Shown here: positions 15,836-24,363 of the stretch, piece after piece
Layout: every line of letters starts with the position of its first letter
Numbering within the stretch: position 1 is the first letter of the stretch
Origin: Bacillota bacterium
Lineage (GTDB): Bacteria; Bacillota; Clostridia; Christensenellales; SZUA-584
NCBI GenBank assembly: GCA_023390815.1
Contig: JAEWCC010000028.1
Coordinates: 124,001 to 188,000, forward strand
Length of the DNA: 64,000 bases
Direction: 5' to 3'
Made by a program: the position numbers and the translations under genes
The notes under the pieces: generated by a model
Databases searched by the model: none
The model's input: the letters and a program-made list of their open reading frames with translations, nothing else
What the model was told of the DNA's origin: nothing

Positions 15836-16780
15836 ATGCCGAACGCCTATACCGGCCTTTTCCTGATATCATGGGTGGCCAGAGCTGCGGCGAAATCCAA
15901 AGCGTATTCGGTTCGCGCCGATGGGACCATTGTATTCAGAATGCATATTTCCGTTGGTATATATGGCTTAATCGGTACAATCGCAACGGCAGCCTGCGCC
16001 TTTATGCCGGATACTGCTATCATGCTGCTGATGATGGCGATTATCGGGCCCCTGTTCATTCCGTTTTTCCTCTATTTTCTTTTTGCACGACTTTATATTA
16101 ATGACGATAAGATCATATACAGGAATCCTCTCGGGCTGCGCTGGGAGATTGCGTGGACAGAACTCAGCGCCGCAGTGAAGATCGGCATTACCGGTGATAT
16201 CGTGCTGTGCGGCGGGAGAAAGAAGATCAGGCTTTATCCATACTACTGCGGCTTTCCGTATGTACTGGAGCTGCTGCATCGTTTGAAACCCGAGGCGTTT
16301 GATCCGGAATACATATTGGCCAATAGTAGCGGGGAGTTTAAAGCCAAAAGTGGGGGCCTTGTGTTCCGGGGTCGAAAGCAATTTCGTATGGTCGCCATCA
16401 TCATTTTGTTATTAGGATTCGTTTTTTTATTGTTTCCGGACAGAATGTTCGTACCTGAGCATGGCTCGCAGTTTCTTGCGAAGCTTCTTATCGCAGCATT
16501 CTTCATCGCATGCGGCTTGTCTTTCCTGTTGATGGCCAGTATCCGCCTGAACTTGGATGACGATAAACTTGTATACCGAAATATGCTCTTCATTAAAAGG
16601 ACAATCCGGTGGGAAAATGTACAATCCTATCGTATTTTCAATAAAGGCATCTCCAGTTATATCCGAATACAAAGCGTTGACAAAAAGAAAATAACGTTCG
16701 GAGGCGAGCTCTTCGGTTACGATATTATCAAACATTTCATCAGGAAAACGAGCATGGAGCGACGGATCAAATTCTGGTAA
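15836..16780 (+). CDS. Membrane protein with duplicated helix-pair and PH-like domain
   Basis: 314 residues that look like two copies of one unit. Each has a pair of hydrophobic segments (about 35-85 and about 182-235) followed by a short beta-rich cytoplasmic domain, with parallel sequences INDDKIIYRNPLGLRWEI (about 90-107) and LDDDKLVYRNMLFIKRTIRW (about 242-261). This is the pattern of bacterial PH-like (bPH/DUF304-type) membrane proteins. The function is unknown. The start codon lacks a strong Shine-Dalgarno (ACAGGGGC). DNA is AT-richer than the serine dehydratase genes. Confidence 0.65.
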   Translation: MPNAYTGLFLISWVARAAAKSKAYSVRADGTIVFRMHISVGIYGLIGTIATAACAFMPDTAIMLLMMAIIGPLFIPFFLYFLFARLYINDDKIIYRNPLGLRWEIAWTELSAAVKIGITGDIVLCGGRKKIRLYPYYCGFPYVLELLHRLKPEAFDPEYILANSSGEFKAKSGGLVFRGRKQFRMVAIIILLLGFVFLLFPDRMFVPEHGSQFLAKLLIAAFFIACGLSFLLMASIRLNLDDDKLVYRNMLFIKRTIRWENVQSYRIFNKGISSYIRIQSVDKKKITFGGELFGYDIIKHFIRKTSMERRIKFW

Positions 16781-16855
16781 TGCCGCTCTTAAAATACACC
16801 AAGTATGAGGGTTTTCCCGGCGTCTATATTGAGGGATATTTGCCCGGAGGTTTAA

Positions 16856-17740
16856 ATGATGAAAAAGTACGCTACGCTCTTGATGACGGGTATGATGCTA
16901 TTGGCGCTTTGCGCGTGCCGGTCGGTCGGCGTCCCTGATGAGCCCGGAAAAGAACAGGACATTATGAGATTTAAAAACGACCGGGATGATTTCAAGACGA
17001 ACTTGCTGGTAAAAGGCCCATCCCCACAGAGCTATGACGAAGAGACTCCGCCCGAGGGGGTGACGGAAGTGACCTATCAATCCGGCGAATATGCCCTGAA
17101 AGCATGGCTGTCGGATGATCCATCGGACGGAAAAAGGCATCCGGCAGTCGTGTATGTTCATGGCGGGTTCGCTTTTGGTTTGTCTGATTGGGAGGATGTC
17201 AAAGCGTATCTGTCTGCCGGCTTTGTACTGATGACCCCTATGCTGAGGGGCGAAAACGACAACCCGGGTTACTTTGAAGGCTTTTATGGAGAAGTGGACG
17301 ATGTGATTGCAGCCGGGGAGTTTTTAAAGCAGCAGTCCTATGTCGATGCGGATCGGATTTACCTGTCGGGCCATAGCAGCGGCGGTACGATCTCAATGCT
17401 TTGCTCCATGCTGCCCTCGCCATATAAAGCGGTCGCAACTTTTGGAGCCTCTCCGGATCAGAAAGAATTCTGGGAAGCATGGGCGGATATCGCGCCGTTT
17501 GATGTAGAGGATGAGTCTGAAACCGATATTCGCTCGCCCTTGAAGTATATCGACAGCATCCAAAAGCCACTTTTTGTGTATGTCGCCAGAGAAGATGTAG
17601 GATATCATATCTTAAGCGAACAGTTGGTCGAAACTGCCGCCGAGTATGGAAAAGATTGCGAGTTCATATCGATGAAGGGGGATCATTGGTCCGCACTACA
17701 GCCCTCCATAGCGGAAAGCATCATGAAATTTCAGGAATAA
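16856..17740 (+). CDS. Alpha/beta-hydrolase lipoprotein (prolyl-oligopeptidase family)
   Basis: 294 residues, or 293 if the second ATG (16859), better spaced from GGAGG, is used. An N-terminal lipoprotein signal ends in LLALCAC, so the protein should be lipid-anchored outside the membrane. The hydrolase domain has the oxyanion strand VVYVHGGFAF, nucleophile elbow GHSSGG (Ser near 176), an Asp in ARED and a late His in MKGDHWSAL. This fits the S9/dienelactone-hydrolase-like esterases and peptidases. The substrate is unknown. Divergence from the preceding membrane-protein gene in style suggests independent genes. Confidence 0.85.
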   Translation: MMKKYATLLMTGMMLLALCACRSVGVPDEPGKEQDIMRFKNDRDDFKTNLLVKGPSPQSYDEETPPEGVTEVTYQSGEYALKAWLSDDPSDGKRHPAVVYVHGGFAFGLSDWEDVKAYLSAGFVLMTPMLRGENDNPGYFEGFYGEVDDVIAAGEFLKQQSYVDADRIYLSGHSSGGTISMLCSMLPSPYKAVATFGASPDQKEFWEAWADIAPFDVEDESETDIRSPLKYIDSIQKPLFVYVAREDVGYHILSEQLVETAAEYGKDCEFISMKGDHWSALQPSIAESIMKFQE

Positions 17741-17825
17741 TGAGCCTTTTTCCATAGCCATCTGTATACAAATGTGTTATTATACCATATAATGATCCGC
17801 ATAGAAGATTTTATATGGGGGCTGT

Positions 17826-18548
17826 GTGAGGGACTTCTCGCAGATTAAGGCGATTGCACGCTTTCAATATAAGCGGCAGGAAAATAAAGCGATCGGCGCC
17901 GGATTGATATACCTGCTTTGTACGGAAACGATAACTTTTACTTACATCGCCGTAAAAACCATTGTGGATGGAGAACGCCAGCTCAATTATGGGCTGCTTC
18001 ACATCCCTTTCACCACGGATATGCGATGGATACCCGTTCTGATTTTATGGTGCGCGCTTTTTTTCGTGATCATTTCGTTGCCTATGAAGGTTGGGTATGC
18101 GCAGATTTCGAGCAGGATCTATGTCAGTCAAACCGTCAGAGTCGGTGACATGCTGGAGACTGGCTTCACTGGGTACCTGCGTAATTTAGGCGGAATGCTT
18201 TGGATGTGGCTTTTTATACTGCTGTGGACGCTTGTGCTGGTCGTTCCCGGCATTATCTATGCGTATGCCTATTTTGCGACGCCCTATATCCTGGCGGAAT
18301 TCCCGAATGTGAGCATACGAAACGCGCTTAAGCTCTCGAAGCGCATGACAAAAGGCTTTAAACTGGACATTATGTTCATGCAGCTAAGCTTTATCGGGTG
18401 GTTTTGGCTCGATACGCTTACGCTCGGGCTGCTGCGCATTCTGTATGTCAATCCATATTACTACACCAGTCTGGCCGGGATGTATGTAGAACTAAGGGAC
18501 AACGCGCTGATCAGGGGCACCATACAATATGGGGAATTGGTCGGTTGA
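17826..18548 (+). CDS. DUF975-family membrane protein (copy 1)
   Basis: 240 residues from GTG 17826 with GGGGG just upstream. It has several membrane segments and the conserved family features: a short N-terminal helix (SQIKAIARFQYK), a WLFILLWTLVLVVPGIIYAYAY-like central helix, and YFATPYILAEFP followed by a helix and NPYYYTSLAGMYVEL. The function is unknown; DUF975 proteins are widespread in Firmicutes. A clear paralogue follows 131 bp later. The gene is AT-richer than the second copy. Confidence 0.85.
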   Translation: MRDFSQIKAIARFQYKRQENKAIGAGLIYLLCTETITFTYIAVKTIVDGERQLNYGLLHIPFTTDMRWIPVLILWCALFFVIISLPMKVGYAQISSRIYVSQTVRVGDMLETGFTGYLRNLGGMLWMWLFILLWTLVLVVPGIIYAYAYFATPYILAEFPNVSIRNALKLSKRMTKGFKLDIMFMQLSFIGWFWLDTLTLGLLRILYVNPYYYTSLAGMYVELRDNALIRGTIQYGELVG

Positions 18549-18679
18549 TCGCCCGCTGTTCCGATTGCAGCAATCGTATCAACAGTTGAAATGACAACGC
18601 CATACTTCACCCGTAGCTTTGATATAATTGGTATATATGGACCATATATTGATAAACGAAAATATATTTGGAGGACGAT

Positions 18680-19402
18680 ATGAAAGACTCTGCACAGATC
18701 AAAGAGATCGCCCGCTTTCAGTTCCGGCAGCGTTATGGCATGTGTGTGGGCGCCGCGCTGTTGTTTATGCTGCTAGGGGCGTCATCCAACGGTTTTTCAT
18801 TCCGGTTCGATTATGACAGCTATTATGAATTTGGCAGAGAATTATTACCGATCATCTGGAGCCTCGGTGGCTTCTTCGCCGTGCTTTCCATATTTGTGGG
18901 CGGTCCCATGGAGGTGGGGTATTCGGATTTCTGCTGCCGCGTGTATGTGGGCGTTCCGGCGAGCGTCGGGGGAATGTTCAGCGCCGGTTTTCAGCGGGAT
19001 TATTGGCGCAGCGTGGGCGGCATGCTCTGGATGAGGCTGTTCATATTCCTCTGGTCGCTGCTGTTCATCATCCCCGGCATCGTCAAATCGTTCGCCTATT
19101 TCGCGACGCCCTACATCCTCGCGGAATTTCCGCATGTAAGCGCGACGGAAGCGCTGAAGATTTCCATGCGCATGACGAATGGTTACAAGGGCGAAATCTT
19201 TGTGCTGGGGCTCACGTTCATCGGCTGGTTTCTGTTGTCCGCCTTAACGTTCGGGCTGCTCGGCATCTTCTATGTGAATCCGTACTACTACACCACCTTG
19301 GCGGGCATGTATCAGGAACTCAAGATTAACGCGCTGAATAACGGCACCGTGCGGTACGAAGAGCTGATGGGATATACCGCTCCGCCGCCGAATTACGCAT
19401 AA
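18680..19402 (+). CDS. DUF975-family membrane protein (copy 2)
   Basis: 240 residues from ATG 18680, chosen over the in-frame TTG at 18668 because GGAGG (18670-18674) is well spaced. It is the same length as copy 1 and aligns along the whole length: SAQIKEIARFQFR, VPGI-type central helix, ATPYILAEFPHVS, NPYYYTTLAGMYQEL. The pair is a tandem duplication with clear divergence. A TATAAT-like box near 18620 may give it its own promoter. Role unknown. Confidence 0.87.
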   Translation: MKDSAQIKEIARFQFRQRYGMCVGAALLFMLLGASSNGFSFRFDYDSYYEFGRELLPIIWSLGGFFAVLSIFVGGPMEVGYSDFCCRVYVGVPASVGGMFSAGFQRDYWRSVGGMLWMRLFIFLWSLLFIIPGIVKSFAYFATPYILAEFPHVSATEALKISMRMTNGYKGEIFVLGLTFIGWFLLSALTFGLLGIFYVNPYYYTTLAGMYQELKINALNNGTVRYEELMGYTAPPPNYA

Positions 19403-19443
19403 GAATCAGCATTATTTCGATATTTCGCGCTATTGCGCTTCAA

Positions 19444-19463
19444 ACGGGCCTTCGGGCCTTTTT
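19444..19463 (+). terminator. Short hairpin terminator after DUF975 copy 2
   Basis: GGCC-TTCG-GGCC with a stable tetraloop, followed by TTTTTG. The stem is only about 4-5 bp, so efficiency is uncertain. Confidence 0.5.
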
Positions 19464-19498
19464 GTTTCACTGATGGTATATAAACGGCTTTGCGCGCG

Positions 19499-19527
19499 TT
19501 GACTTAAAAGGAGCAAGTGTGTTATCC
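19499..19527 (+). promoter_or_regulatory. Putative promoter of the 2-oxoacid oxidoreductase operon
   Basis: TTGACT (19499-19504), a 17-bp spacer and TTATCC (19522-19527). The -10 match is weak. It would start transcription about 40 nt before the ferredoxin gene. Confidence 0.4.
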
Positions 19528-19574
19528 TTGCATGGATATACATTGGTATTCATTGACGCAAAGGGGATGATGGA

Positions 19575-19781
19575 TTGGCAAAGGTCATCATAGAAAAGGA
19601 CACCTGCAAGGGCTGCGGGCTGTGTGTAACGGTGTGCCCGAAAAGCATACTGCGGCTCTCGGAGTCCGAGATTAACGCAAAGGGTTACAGCCCGGTGGAA
19701 GTAGTGGACATGGCGCTGTGCATCGGCTGCGCTTCGTGCGCGCGGATGTGCCCGGACCTCGTTTTCACGATCGAGAAATAA
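19575..19781 (+). CDS. 2-oxoacid:ferredoxin oxidoreductase, delta (ferredoxin) subunit
   Basis: 68 residues from TTG 19575 with AAAGGGG upstream. Two 4Fe-4S motifs are intact: CKGCGLCVTVCP and CIGCASCARMCP. It is the electron-carrying subunit of the four-gene complex that follows and moves electrons from the TPP subunit to ferredoxin. Gene order delta-alpha-beta-gamma is typical of VOR/KOR-type enzymes in Clostridia. Confidence 0.92.
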   Translation: MAKVIIEKDTCKGCGLCVTVCPKSILRLSESEINAKGYSPVEVVDMALCIGCASCARMCPDLVFTIEK

Positions 19782-19798
19782 CAGCAAAGGTGGATGAA

Positions 19799-20860
19799 AT
19801 GGCAAGAGTGCTTATGAAAGGCAGCGAGGCAATTGCCGAAGCGGCCATACAGGCGGGATGCCGGTTCTTCTTTGGCTATCCGATCACGCCGCAGAACCAG
19901 ATCCCCGAATATATGTCGAAGCGCATGCCCGAGGTGGGCGGGACGTTTTTACAGGCGGAGTCCGAAGTCGCCGCGATCAACATGGTGTACGGTGCGGCGG
20001 GTGCGGGCGCGCGTGTGATGACGTCGTCCTCGTCACCCGGCATCAGCTTGAAACAGGAGGGCATCAGCTACATCGCGTGCGCGGAGCTCCCATGCGTCAT
20101 CGTCAACGTGATGCGCAGCGGGCCGGGCCTCGGCGGCATATTGCCCTCACAGGGAGACTACTTCCAGGCCGTCAAAGGCGGCGGCCACGGCGACTATCGA
20201 TTAATCGTGCTGGCACCCTGCTCCGTGCAGGAAGCGGCGGATAACGTCTCGCTCGCGTTCGATCTCTCCGATAAATACCGCGTCCCTGCGATGATCCTTG
20301 GCGACGGCATGATCGGACAGATGATGGAGCCGGTGGAGTTTGCGCCGCCGCAGCAGAGCAAGCCGGTGGAGAAGCCGTGGGCGGCGACCGGCTACGACGG
20401 TAAAAAGAAGCGCGCGGTCATCAACTCGCTCTACATCGAGGCGGAGCAGATGTCCGTTGTCAACGCGCGGCTGCAGGCTGTTTATGAGGAAATCAAGCGC
20501 AACGAAACGCGCTGGGAAGAATATATGATGGACGATGCGGAGTACTGCATCGTCGCGTACGGCACCACGTCGCGTATCGCGAAGAACGCCATCGTCAAGG
20601 CACGCAAGGAACTCGGCATCAAGGCGGGGCTCATCCGGCCCATCACGGTCTGGCCGTTCCCGAGCGAAGCAATTGCGCAGGCGGCAAAGCATTGCAAAGC
20701 GTTCGTCACGGTGGAGATGAGCACCGGCCAGATGGTCGAGGACGTGCGGCTTGCCGTAAACGGCGCATGCCCGGTCTCGTTCATCGGCACTACGGGCGGC
20801 GTCGTACCGACGCCGGACGCCATCATCGCCGAACTCAAAAGGGTAAAGGAGGGCATGTAA
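19799..20860 (+). CDS. vorB: 2-oxoacid:ferredoxin oxidoreductase, alpha subunit (VorB-like)
   Basis: 353 residues from ATG 19799. The N-terminus RVLMKGSEAIAEAAIQAGC followed by GYPITPQNQIPE is the hallmark of the alpha subunits of 2-oxoisovalerate (VOR) and 2-oxoglutarate (KOR) oxidoreductases. SSSSPGISLKQEG is another conserved block. The complex decarboxylates a 2-oxoacid to acyl-CoA and reduces ferredoxin, or runs in reverse to make 2-oxoacids. VOR is my preferred reading, because similar clostridial sets are usually named so; KOR cannot be excluded. Its stop codon overlaps the start of the beta gene. Confidence 0.88.
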   Translation: MARVLMKGSEAIAEAAIQAGCRFFFGYPITPQNQIPEYMSKRMPEVGGTFLQAESEVAAINMVYGAAGAGARVMTSSSSPGISLKQEGISYIACAELPCVIVNVMRSGPGLGGILPSQGDYFQAVKGGGHGDYRLIVLAPCSVQEAADNVSLAFDLSDKYRVPAMILGDGMIGQMMEPVEFAPPQQSKPVEKPWAATGYDGKKKRAVINSLYIEAEQMSVVNARLQAVYEEIKRNETRWEEYMMDDAEYCIVAYGTTSRIAKNAIVKARKELGIKAGLIRPITVWPFPSEAIAQAAKHCKAFVTVEMSTGQMVEDVRLAVNGACPVSFIGTTGGVVPTPDAIIAELKRVKEGM

Positions 20861-21597
20861 TGGCCATCGTATTTGAAAAAACCAAGCTGCTGACGGATGT
20901 GCCGTTTCACTATTGCCCGGGCTGCACGCACGGTATTGCGCACCGGCTCGTTGCGGAATGCATCGACGAACTGGGGCTGCAGGAGAAAGCCATCGGCGTC
21001 GCGCCGGTAGGCTGTGCGGTGTTCGCGTATAACTATTTCGACATCGATATGTACGAGGCGGCACACGGCAGAGCGCCTGCGGTCGCCACGGGAGCCAAGC
21101 GCGTGCACCCCGAGAACCTCGTGTTCACATACCAGGGCGACGGCGACCTCGCGTCCATCGGCACGGCGGAAATCGTCCACGCCGCGGCGCGCGGAGAGAA
21201 GATATCCACGATATTCATCAACAACGCGATATACGGCATGACGGGCGGCCAGATGGCCCCCACCACGCTCGTGGGACAGAAGACCACCACCTCGCCGTAC
21301 GGCCGTCAGGCGGAGCACTGTGGGTTCCCGATCCGCATGGCGGAGATGCTGGCTACGCTGGATGGCGCGGCGTATATCGAGCGCGTGTCGCTGCACGACG
21401 TACCGAACATTATCAAGGCCAAGAAGGCGATCAAAAAAGCGTTTGAGACGCAGATGTCCGGCAAGGGCTTCTCGCTCGTCGAAATTTTATCCACCTGCCC
21501 GACCAACTGGGGCCTCTCGCCTGTCGAGTCGATCAAGTGGCTCAAGGAAAATATGATCCCGTACTACCCGCTCGGCGTGTACAAGGAGGCGAAGTGA
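20860..21597 (+). CDS. 2-oxoacid:ferredoxin oxidoreductase, beta (TPP) subunit
   Basis: 245 residues. ATG 20860 overlaps the alpha stop by one base (TAATG), a sign of translational coupling. It has the CPGCTHG motif (Fe-S/CoA region) and the TPP-binding motif GDGDLASIG...NNAIYGMTGGQ. It carries the catalytic thiamine site of the complex. Length matches the family. Confidence 0.92.
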   Translation: MAIVFEKTKLLTDVPFHYCPGCTHGIAHRLVAECIDELGLQEKAIGVAPVGCAVFAYNYFDIDMYEAAHGRAPAVATGAKRVHPENLVFTYQGDGDLASIGTAEIVHAAARGEKISTIFINNAIYGMTGGQMAPTTLVGQKTTTSPYGRQAEHCGFPIRMAEMLATLDGAAYIERVSLHDVPNIIKAKKAIKKAFETQMSGKGFSLVEILSTCPTNWGLSPVESIKWLKENMIPYYPLGVYKEAK

Positions 21598-21598
21598 C

Positions 21599-22132
21599 AT
21601 GATCAGTGAAATCATCATCGCAGGCTTCGGCGGGCAGGGCGCGCTGCTGATGGGCGAGCTCATCGCGTACGCGGGCATGATCGAGGGTAAACAGGTATCA
21701 TGGCTGCCTTCCTACGGACCGGAGATGCGCGGAGGCACGGCCAACTGCTGCGTCATCGTCTCCGACGAGCCGGTCGGTTCCCCAGTCGTAACCGAGGCGG
21801 ACGCTGTGATCGTGCTCAACAAACCGTCTCTGGACAAGTTCGAGCGTACGCTGAAACCCGGCGGTATCCTGTTAGTCAACTCCTCGCTGATCGATAAGAA
21901 AGCATCGCGCAGCGATGTGAAAGCGTATTATGTTTCCGCCAACGAGATTGCCACAGAGGTGGGGAATGCCAAGGTGGCCAACGTCGTGATGCTGGGTGCT
22001 TACATCGCCGCTTCGGGTATCGTACAGAAGGAAAGCATCATTAAGGCTGTGGCGCACATGCTCGGCGAGCGCAAGGCACATCTGGTCCCGCTCAACGAGC
22101 AGGCCTACGACGCGGGCGCGAAGAGCATATAA
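21599..22132 (+). CDS. 2-oxoacid:ferredoxin oxidoreductase, gamma subunit
   Basis: 177 residues, starting immediately after the beta gene. The typical gamma pattern is present: IIIAGFGGQGALLMGELIA at the N-terminus and SWLPSYGPEMRGGTANC. The subunit binds CoA and closes the active site. It ends the four-gene operon, followed by a 17-bp perfect terminator stem. Confidence 0.92.
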   Translation: MISEIIIAGFGGQGALLMGELIAYAGMIEGKQVSWLPSYGPEMRGGTANCCVIVSDEPVGSPVVTEADAVIVLNKPSLDKFERTLKPGGILLVNSSLIDKKASRSDVKAYYVSANEIATEVGNAKVANVVMLGAYIAASGIVQKESIIKAVAHMLGERKAHLVPLNEQAYDAGAKSI

Positions 22133-22159
22133 GGGCAGTACATAGCTTGTATGAAGATA

Positions 22160-22196
22160 AATATACCCTCGTTAAGTGGCTTAACGAGGGTATATT
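22160..22196. terminator. Bidirectional terminator between convergent genes
   Basis: A perfect 17-bp stem (22160-22176 with 22180-22196), 3-nt loop, A-rich on the left and T-rich on the right. It can serve both the oxidoreductase operon and the convergent lipoprotein gene. Confidence 0.9.
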
Positions 22197-22199
22197 CCT

Positions 22200-22583
22200 T
22201 TATTCCCCGTATACGATCAATTGTGTAATGCCGTTGGAGTCGATGTAAACTTCTTGATCCCCACCAACCCATTCCCTCATATAAAATACAACTTCCCAAA
22301 TCTTGTTTGTGGGATCATAAAGAGCATCGGTGGAGTCATATTGTACGGTGCATTCTTTCTTTGCCAGTGCAATCGCTTGATCCTGATCGCATACGGGGCT
22401 GGGCGTACCATTGATAAAGTTATCGGTAATAACACCCGGAATGCCTTTTGTATATTTCTCCTGTATGGAATTGAAATCAAATACTTTATCAATCGTCGGA
22501 CTGCTTTCTTGATCCATTGTTGGATTGCATCCGCACATATATAAAATGAGGATTAACATGAAGCAAAACAAGTATTTCTTCAT
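22200..22583 (-). CDS. Small lipoprotein with PepSY-like domain
   Basis: 127 residues. The N-terminus MKKYLFCFMLILILYMCGC is a lipoprotein signal with lipobox YMCGC. The mature part has the pattern of a PepSY-like domain: a helix DQDQAIALAKKEC, then beta strands IWEVVFYM and QEVYIDSNGITQLI. Such proteins are small extracytoplasmic inhibitors or sensors. The DNA is clearly AT-richer than the operon next door. No partner is evident; it shares the bidirectional terminator. Confidence 0.75.
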   Translation of the reverse strand: MKKYLFCFMLILILYMCGCNPTMDQESSPTIDKVFDFNSIQEKYTKGIPGVITDNFINGTPSPVCDQDQAIALAKKECTVQYDSTDALYDPTNKIWEVVFYMREWVGGDQEVYIDSNGITQLIVYGE

Positions 22584-22741
22584 ATATTACCTGCCTATCT
22601 ATTATATATCCATAATATATAGAATTTGAGACTGAATCAAGAAAGAAACATTCCAAAAAGCCAGATATATTGGCTAGGCGATAATAGAGGATACACAGGT
22701 CCCATTTGCATTTTCTGCAATAGGGCAGCAATAGCAACAGC

Positions 22742-22897
22742 ATGCTGATTTATTACGCTCTAAAAGACGCGGAAGGTGAAAACCGAACCGGATATTACTG
22801 GTATGATTATACGAATGGAACTGCCAATACTTTTTGGAAATATAAAGACTACGGTCTGCATGAATGCACACCTAAGATGTGGTTAAGAGCCTCCTGA
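22742..22897 (+). pseudogene. Possible 3' gene remnant ending in a terminator
   Basis: A 51-codon frame rich in Tyr and Trp (contains RTGYYWYDYTNGTANTFWKY). It has no ribosome-binding site and an in-frame TAG a few codons upstream. Its TGA lies in the loop of a hairpin (22885-22891 with 22900-22906), as expected for the end of a real gene. I do not recognise the family. It may be the decayed end of a gene deleted to its left, or a short real gene. Confidence 0.35.
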
Positions 22898-22911
22898 GGG
22901 GCTCTTTATAT
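22885..22911 (+). terminator. Hairpin overlapping the stop of the gene remnant
   Basis: AAGAGCC (22885-22891) pairs with GGCTCTT (22900-22906), loop about 8 nt, then TTATATATT. The T-run is broken, so it is a moderate terminator. Confidence 0.5.
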
Positions 22912-22939
22912 ATTCCGCTTTACAGTTGCGGAAATTGTC

Positions 22940-22999
22940 GGGGCGTCCGCCCCGGCGCGCTGCGCGCGTGCAGCGCGCCCAGCCGTCCGAAGAACGGCT
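22940..22999. repeat. Three adjacent GC-rich hairpins
   Basis: GGGGCG-tc-CGCCCC (22940-22953), a perfect 9-bp stem GGCGCGCTG/CAGCGCGCC (22954-22979), and AGCCGT/ACGGCT (22981-22999) lie back to back. They are just 3' of the small minus-strand gene, so they could end its transcript, but there is no T-run. An interspersed palindromic element is another possibility. Confidence 0.6.
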
Positions 23000-23239
23000 T
23001 CATAATCTTTCTTGCCGTTTGCTTTTCCTCAATTCTTGCTTGTCCGCGTGGGTCGCACATTGCTGCGGCATCGAAACGATGTCGGAATAACCCTCTGCTT
23101 CCGCATCAGTCAGCGGCGGTCTCGGTACAGAACCCGTCACCTCGGTATATGAGGCGACATCGAGCGAAGAGTAATCATCGAAATCGCTGAATTCAACGGA
23201 GCAATCAACCGGTTTATCGTCTTTATGTTTCTTTTTCAT
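23000..23239 (-). CDS. Small acidic hypothetical protein
   Basis: 79 residues from ATG 23239; an ATG 6 bp upstream is possible, but GAAAGG is better spaced for this one. The N-terminus is basic (MKKKHKDDK), the centre is acidic and Tyr/Ser-rich (SVEFSDFDDYSSLD, SYTEVTGSVP), and the C-terminus is basic. No membrane segment or Cys motif is seen. I do not recognise the family. A good ribosome-binding site and biased composition support a real gene. Confidence 0.6.
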   Translation of the reverse strand: MKKKHKDDKPVDCSVEFSDFDDYSSLDVASYTEVTGSVPRPPLTDAEAEGYSDIVSMPQQCATHADKQELRKSKRQERL

Positions 23240-23407
23240 ATGCATGCGCCTTTCGGGGTTTTACAGATAGTTTCCGCCATCTGCGCGGAAAATATTCACA
23301 GGAAGCAAAACACCTGTTTATAACCAAAATTACGAAACCTTTGCGAAACTTCCATTTATATAATAGTATGAATTATCACAATCTTCAGGTTTCACGGGAG
23401 GGTTAAT

Positions 23408-24313
23408 ATGGATTGGAAAGGCGTCAGATATCACGGAGCGCTGAAAGTAACGGGCACCACACTAACGAACAGCCATGGCGAGGCGGTTCTGCTGCGGGGC
23501 ATGAGCAGCCACGGAATGCAGTGGTATCCGGAGTTTGCCCGCAAGGAAAGCATCGCCATGACAAAGAAGGCGGGTGCGAACGTATTCCGCATCGCGATGT
23601 ATACGGACGAGGGCGGTTATCTGACCAATCCGGACGTGGCAAGAGACGTAATCCGGGCGGTTGACGACACACTCGCGCTCGATATGTACGCGATCATCGA
23701 CTGGCACATCCTCTACGACAACGATCCGCTCGAAAACGCGGACAAGGCGACGGGATTCTTCAACGAGATGAGCCTCCGGTATAAGGACGAGCCGGGGGTG
23801 ATCTACGAGATATGCAACGAGCCCAACGGTAGCGAGGTGACCTGGGCGGGAAATGTCAAGCCGTACGCGGAGCGGATCATCCCCGTCATACGCGAAAACG
23901 CGCCGGGTGCGCTCGTTCTGGTGGGCTCGTCCGCATGGAGTCAGGACGTGGACATTGCGGCGGACGACCCGCTCGAATTTGACAACATCATGTACACGCT
24001 GCATTTTTACGCGGGCACCCATGGCGAGGCGCTGCGCGGGAAGTGCTGCAAAGCGCTTCATCTGGGCGCGCCTATATTCGTCAGCGAATGGGGCACAAGC
24101 CGGGCGGATGGCAGCGGCGGCGTGTTCATAAGGGAGAGCGACGAGTGGCTCTCCTTCATTGAGGCGCTGGGGATCAGTTGGTGCAACTGGAGCCTCGGAG
24201 ACAGGGATGAGACGAGCGCGGCGCTGAAGCCCGGCGCGCCGCAGATTTGGAACGAGATGAACTTGAGCGAGAGCGGACGTTACGTTTATAGTCGGCTAAA
24301 AGGGCTGGCGTAA
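23408..24313 (+). CDS. GH5-family endoglucanase without signal peptide
   Basis: 301 residues. The GH5 (subfamily 2-like) pattern is clear: LRGMSSHGMQW, GANVFRIAMY, acid/base Glu138 in IYEICNEPNG, His/Tyr in TLHFYAGTH, and nucleophile Glu227 in PIFVSEWGTS. The family cleaves beta-1,4-glucans. There is no signal peptide or carbohydrate-binding module, so the enzyme should be cytoplasmic and act on imported oligosaccharides, unless an export route is missed. GGGAGG precedes ATG 23408. A GH9 lipoprotein gene follows 50 bp later. Confidence 0.92.
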   Translation: MDWKGVRYHGALKVTGTTLTNSHGEAVLLRGMSSHGMQWYPEFARKESIAMTKKAGANVFRIAMYTDEGGYLTNPDVARDVIRAVDDTLALDMYAIIDWHILYDNDPLENADKATGFFNEMSLRYKDEPGVIYEICNEPNGSEVTWAGNVKPYAERIIPVIRENAPGALVLVGSSAWSQDVDIAADDPLEFDNIMYTLHFYAGTHGEALRGKCCKALHLGAPIFVSEWGTSRADGSGGVFIRESDEWLSFIEALGISWCNWSLGDRDETSAALKPGAPQIWNEMNLSESGRYVYSRLKGLA

Positions 24314-24363
24314 TGATCCAAGCCGGAGCATTGGAAGCTTGAACCTTCGAGGTGGGTGTTAAG

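Noticed and set aside
16780..16938. 52-codon frame starting at the stop of the PH-like gene (TAATG)
   Set aside because: It overlaps the lipoprotein start out of frame and has no recognised family. Stop-start overlap is suggestive but not enough.
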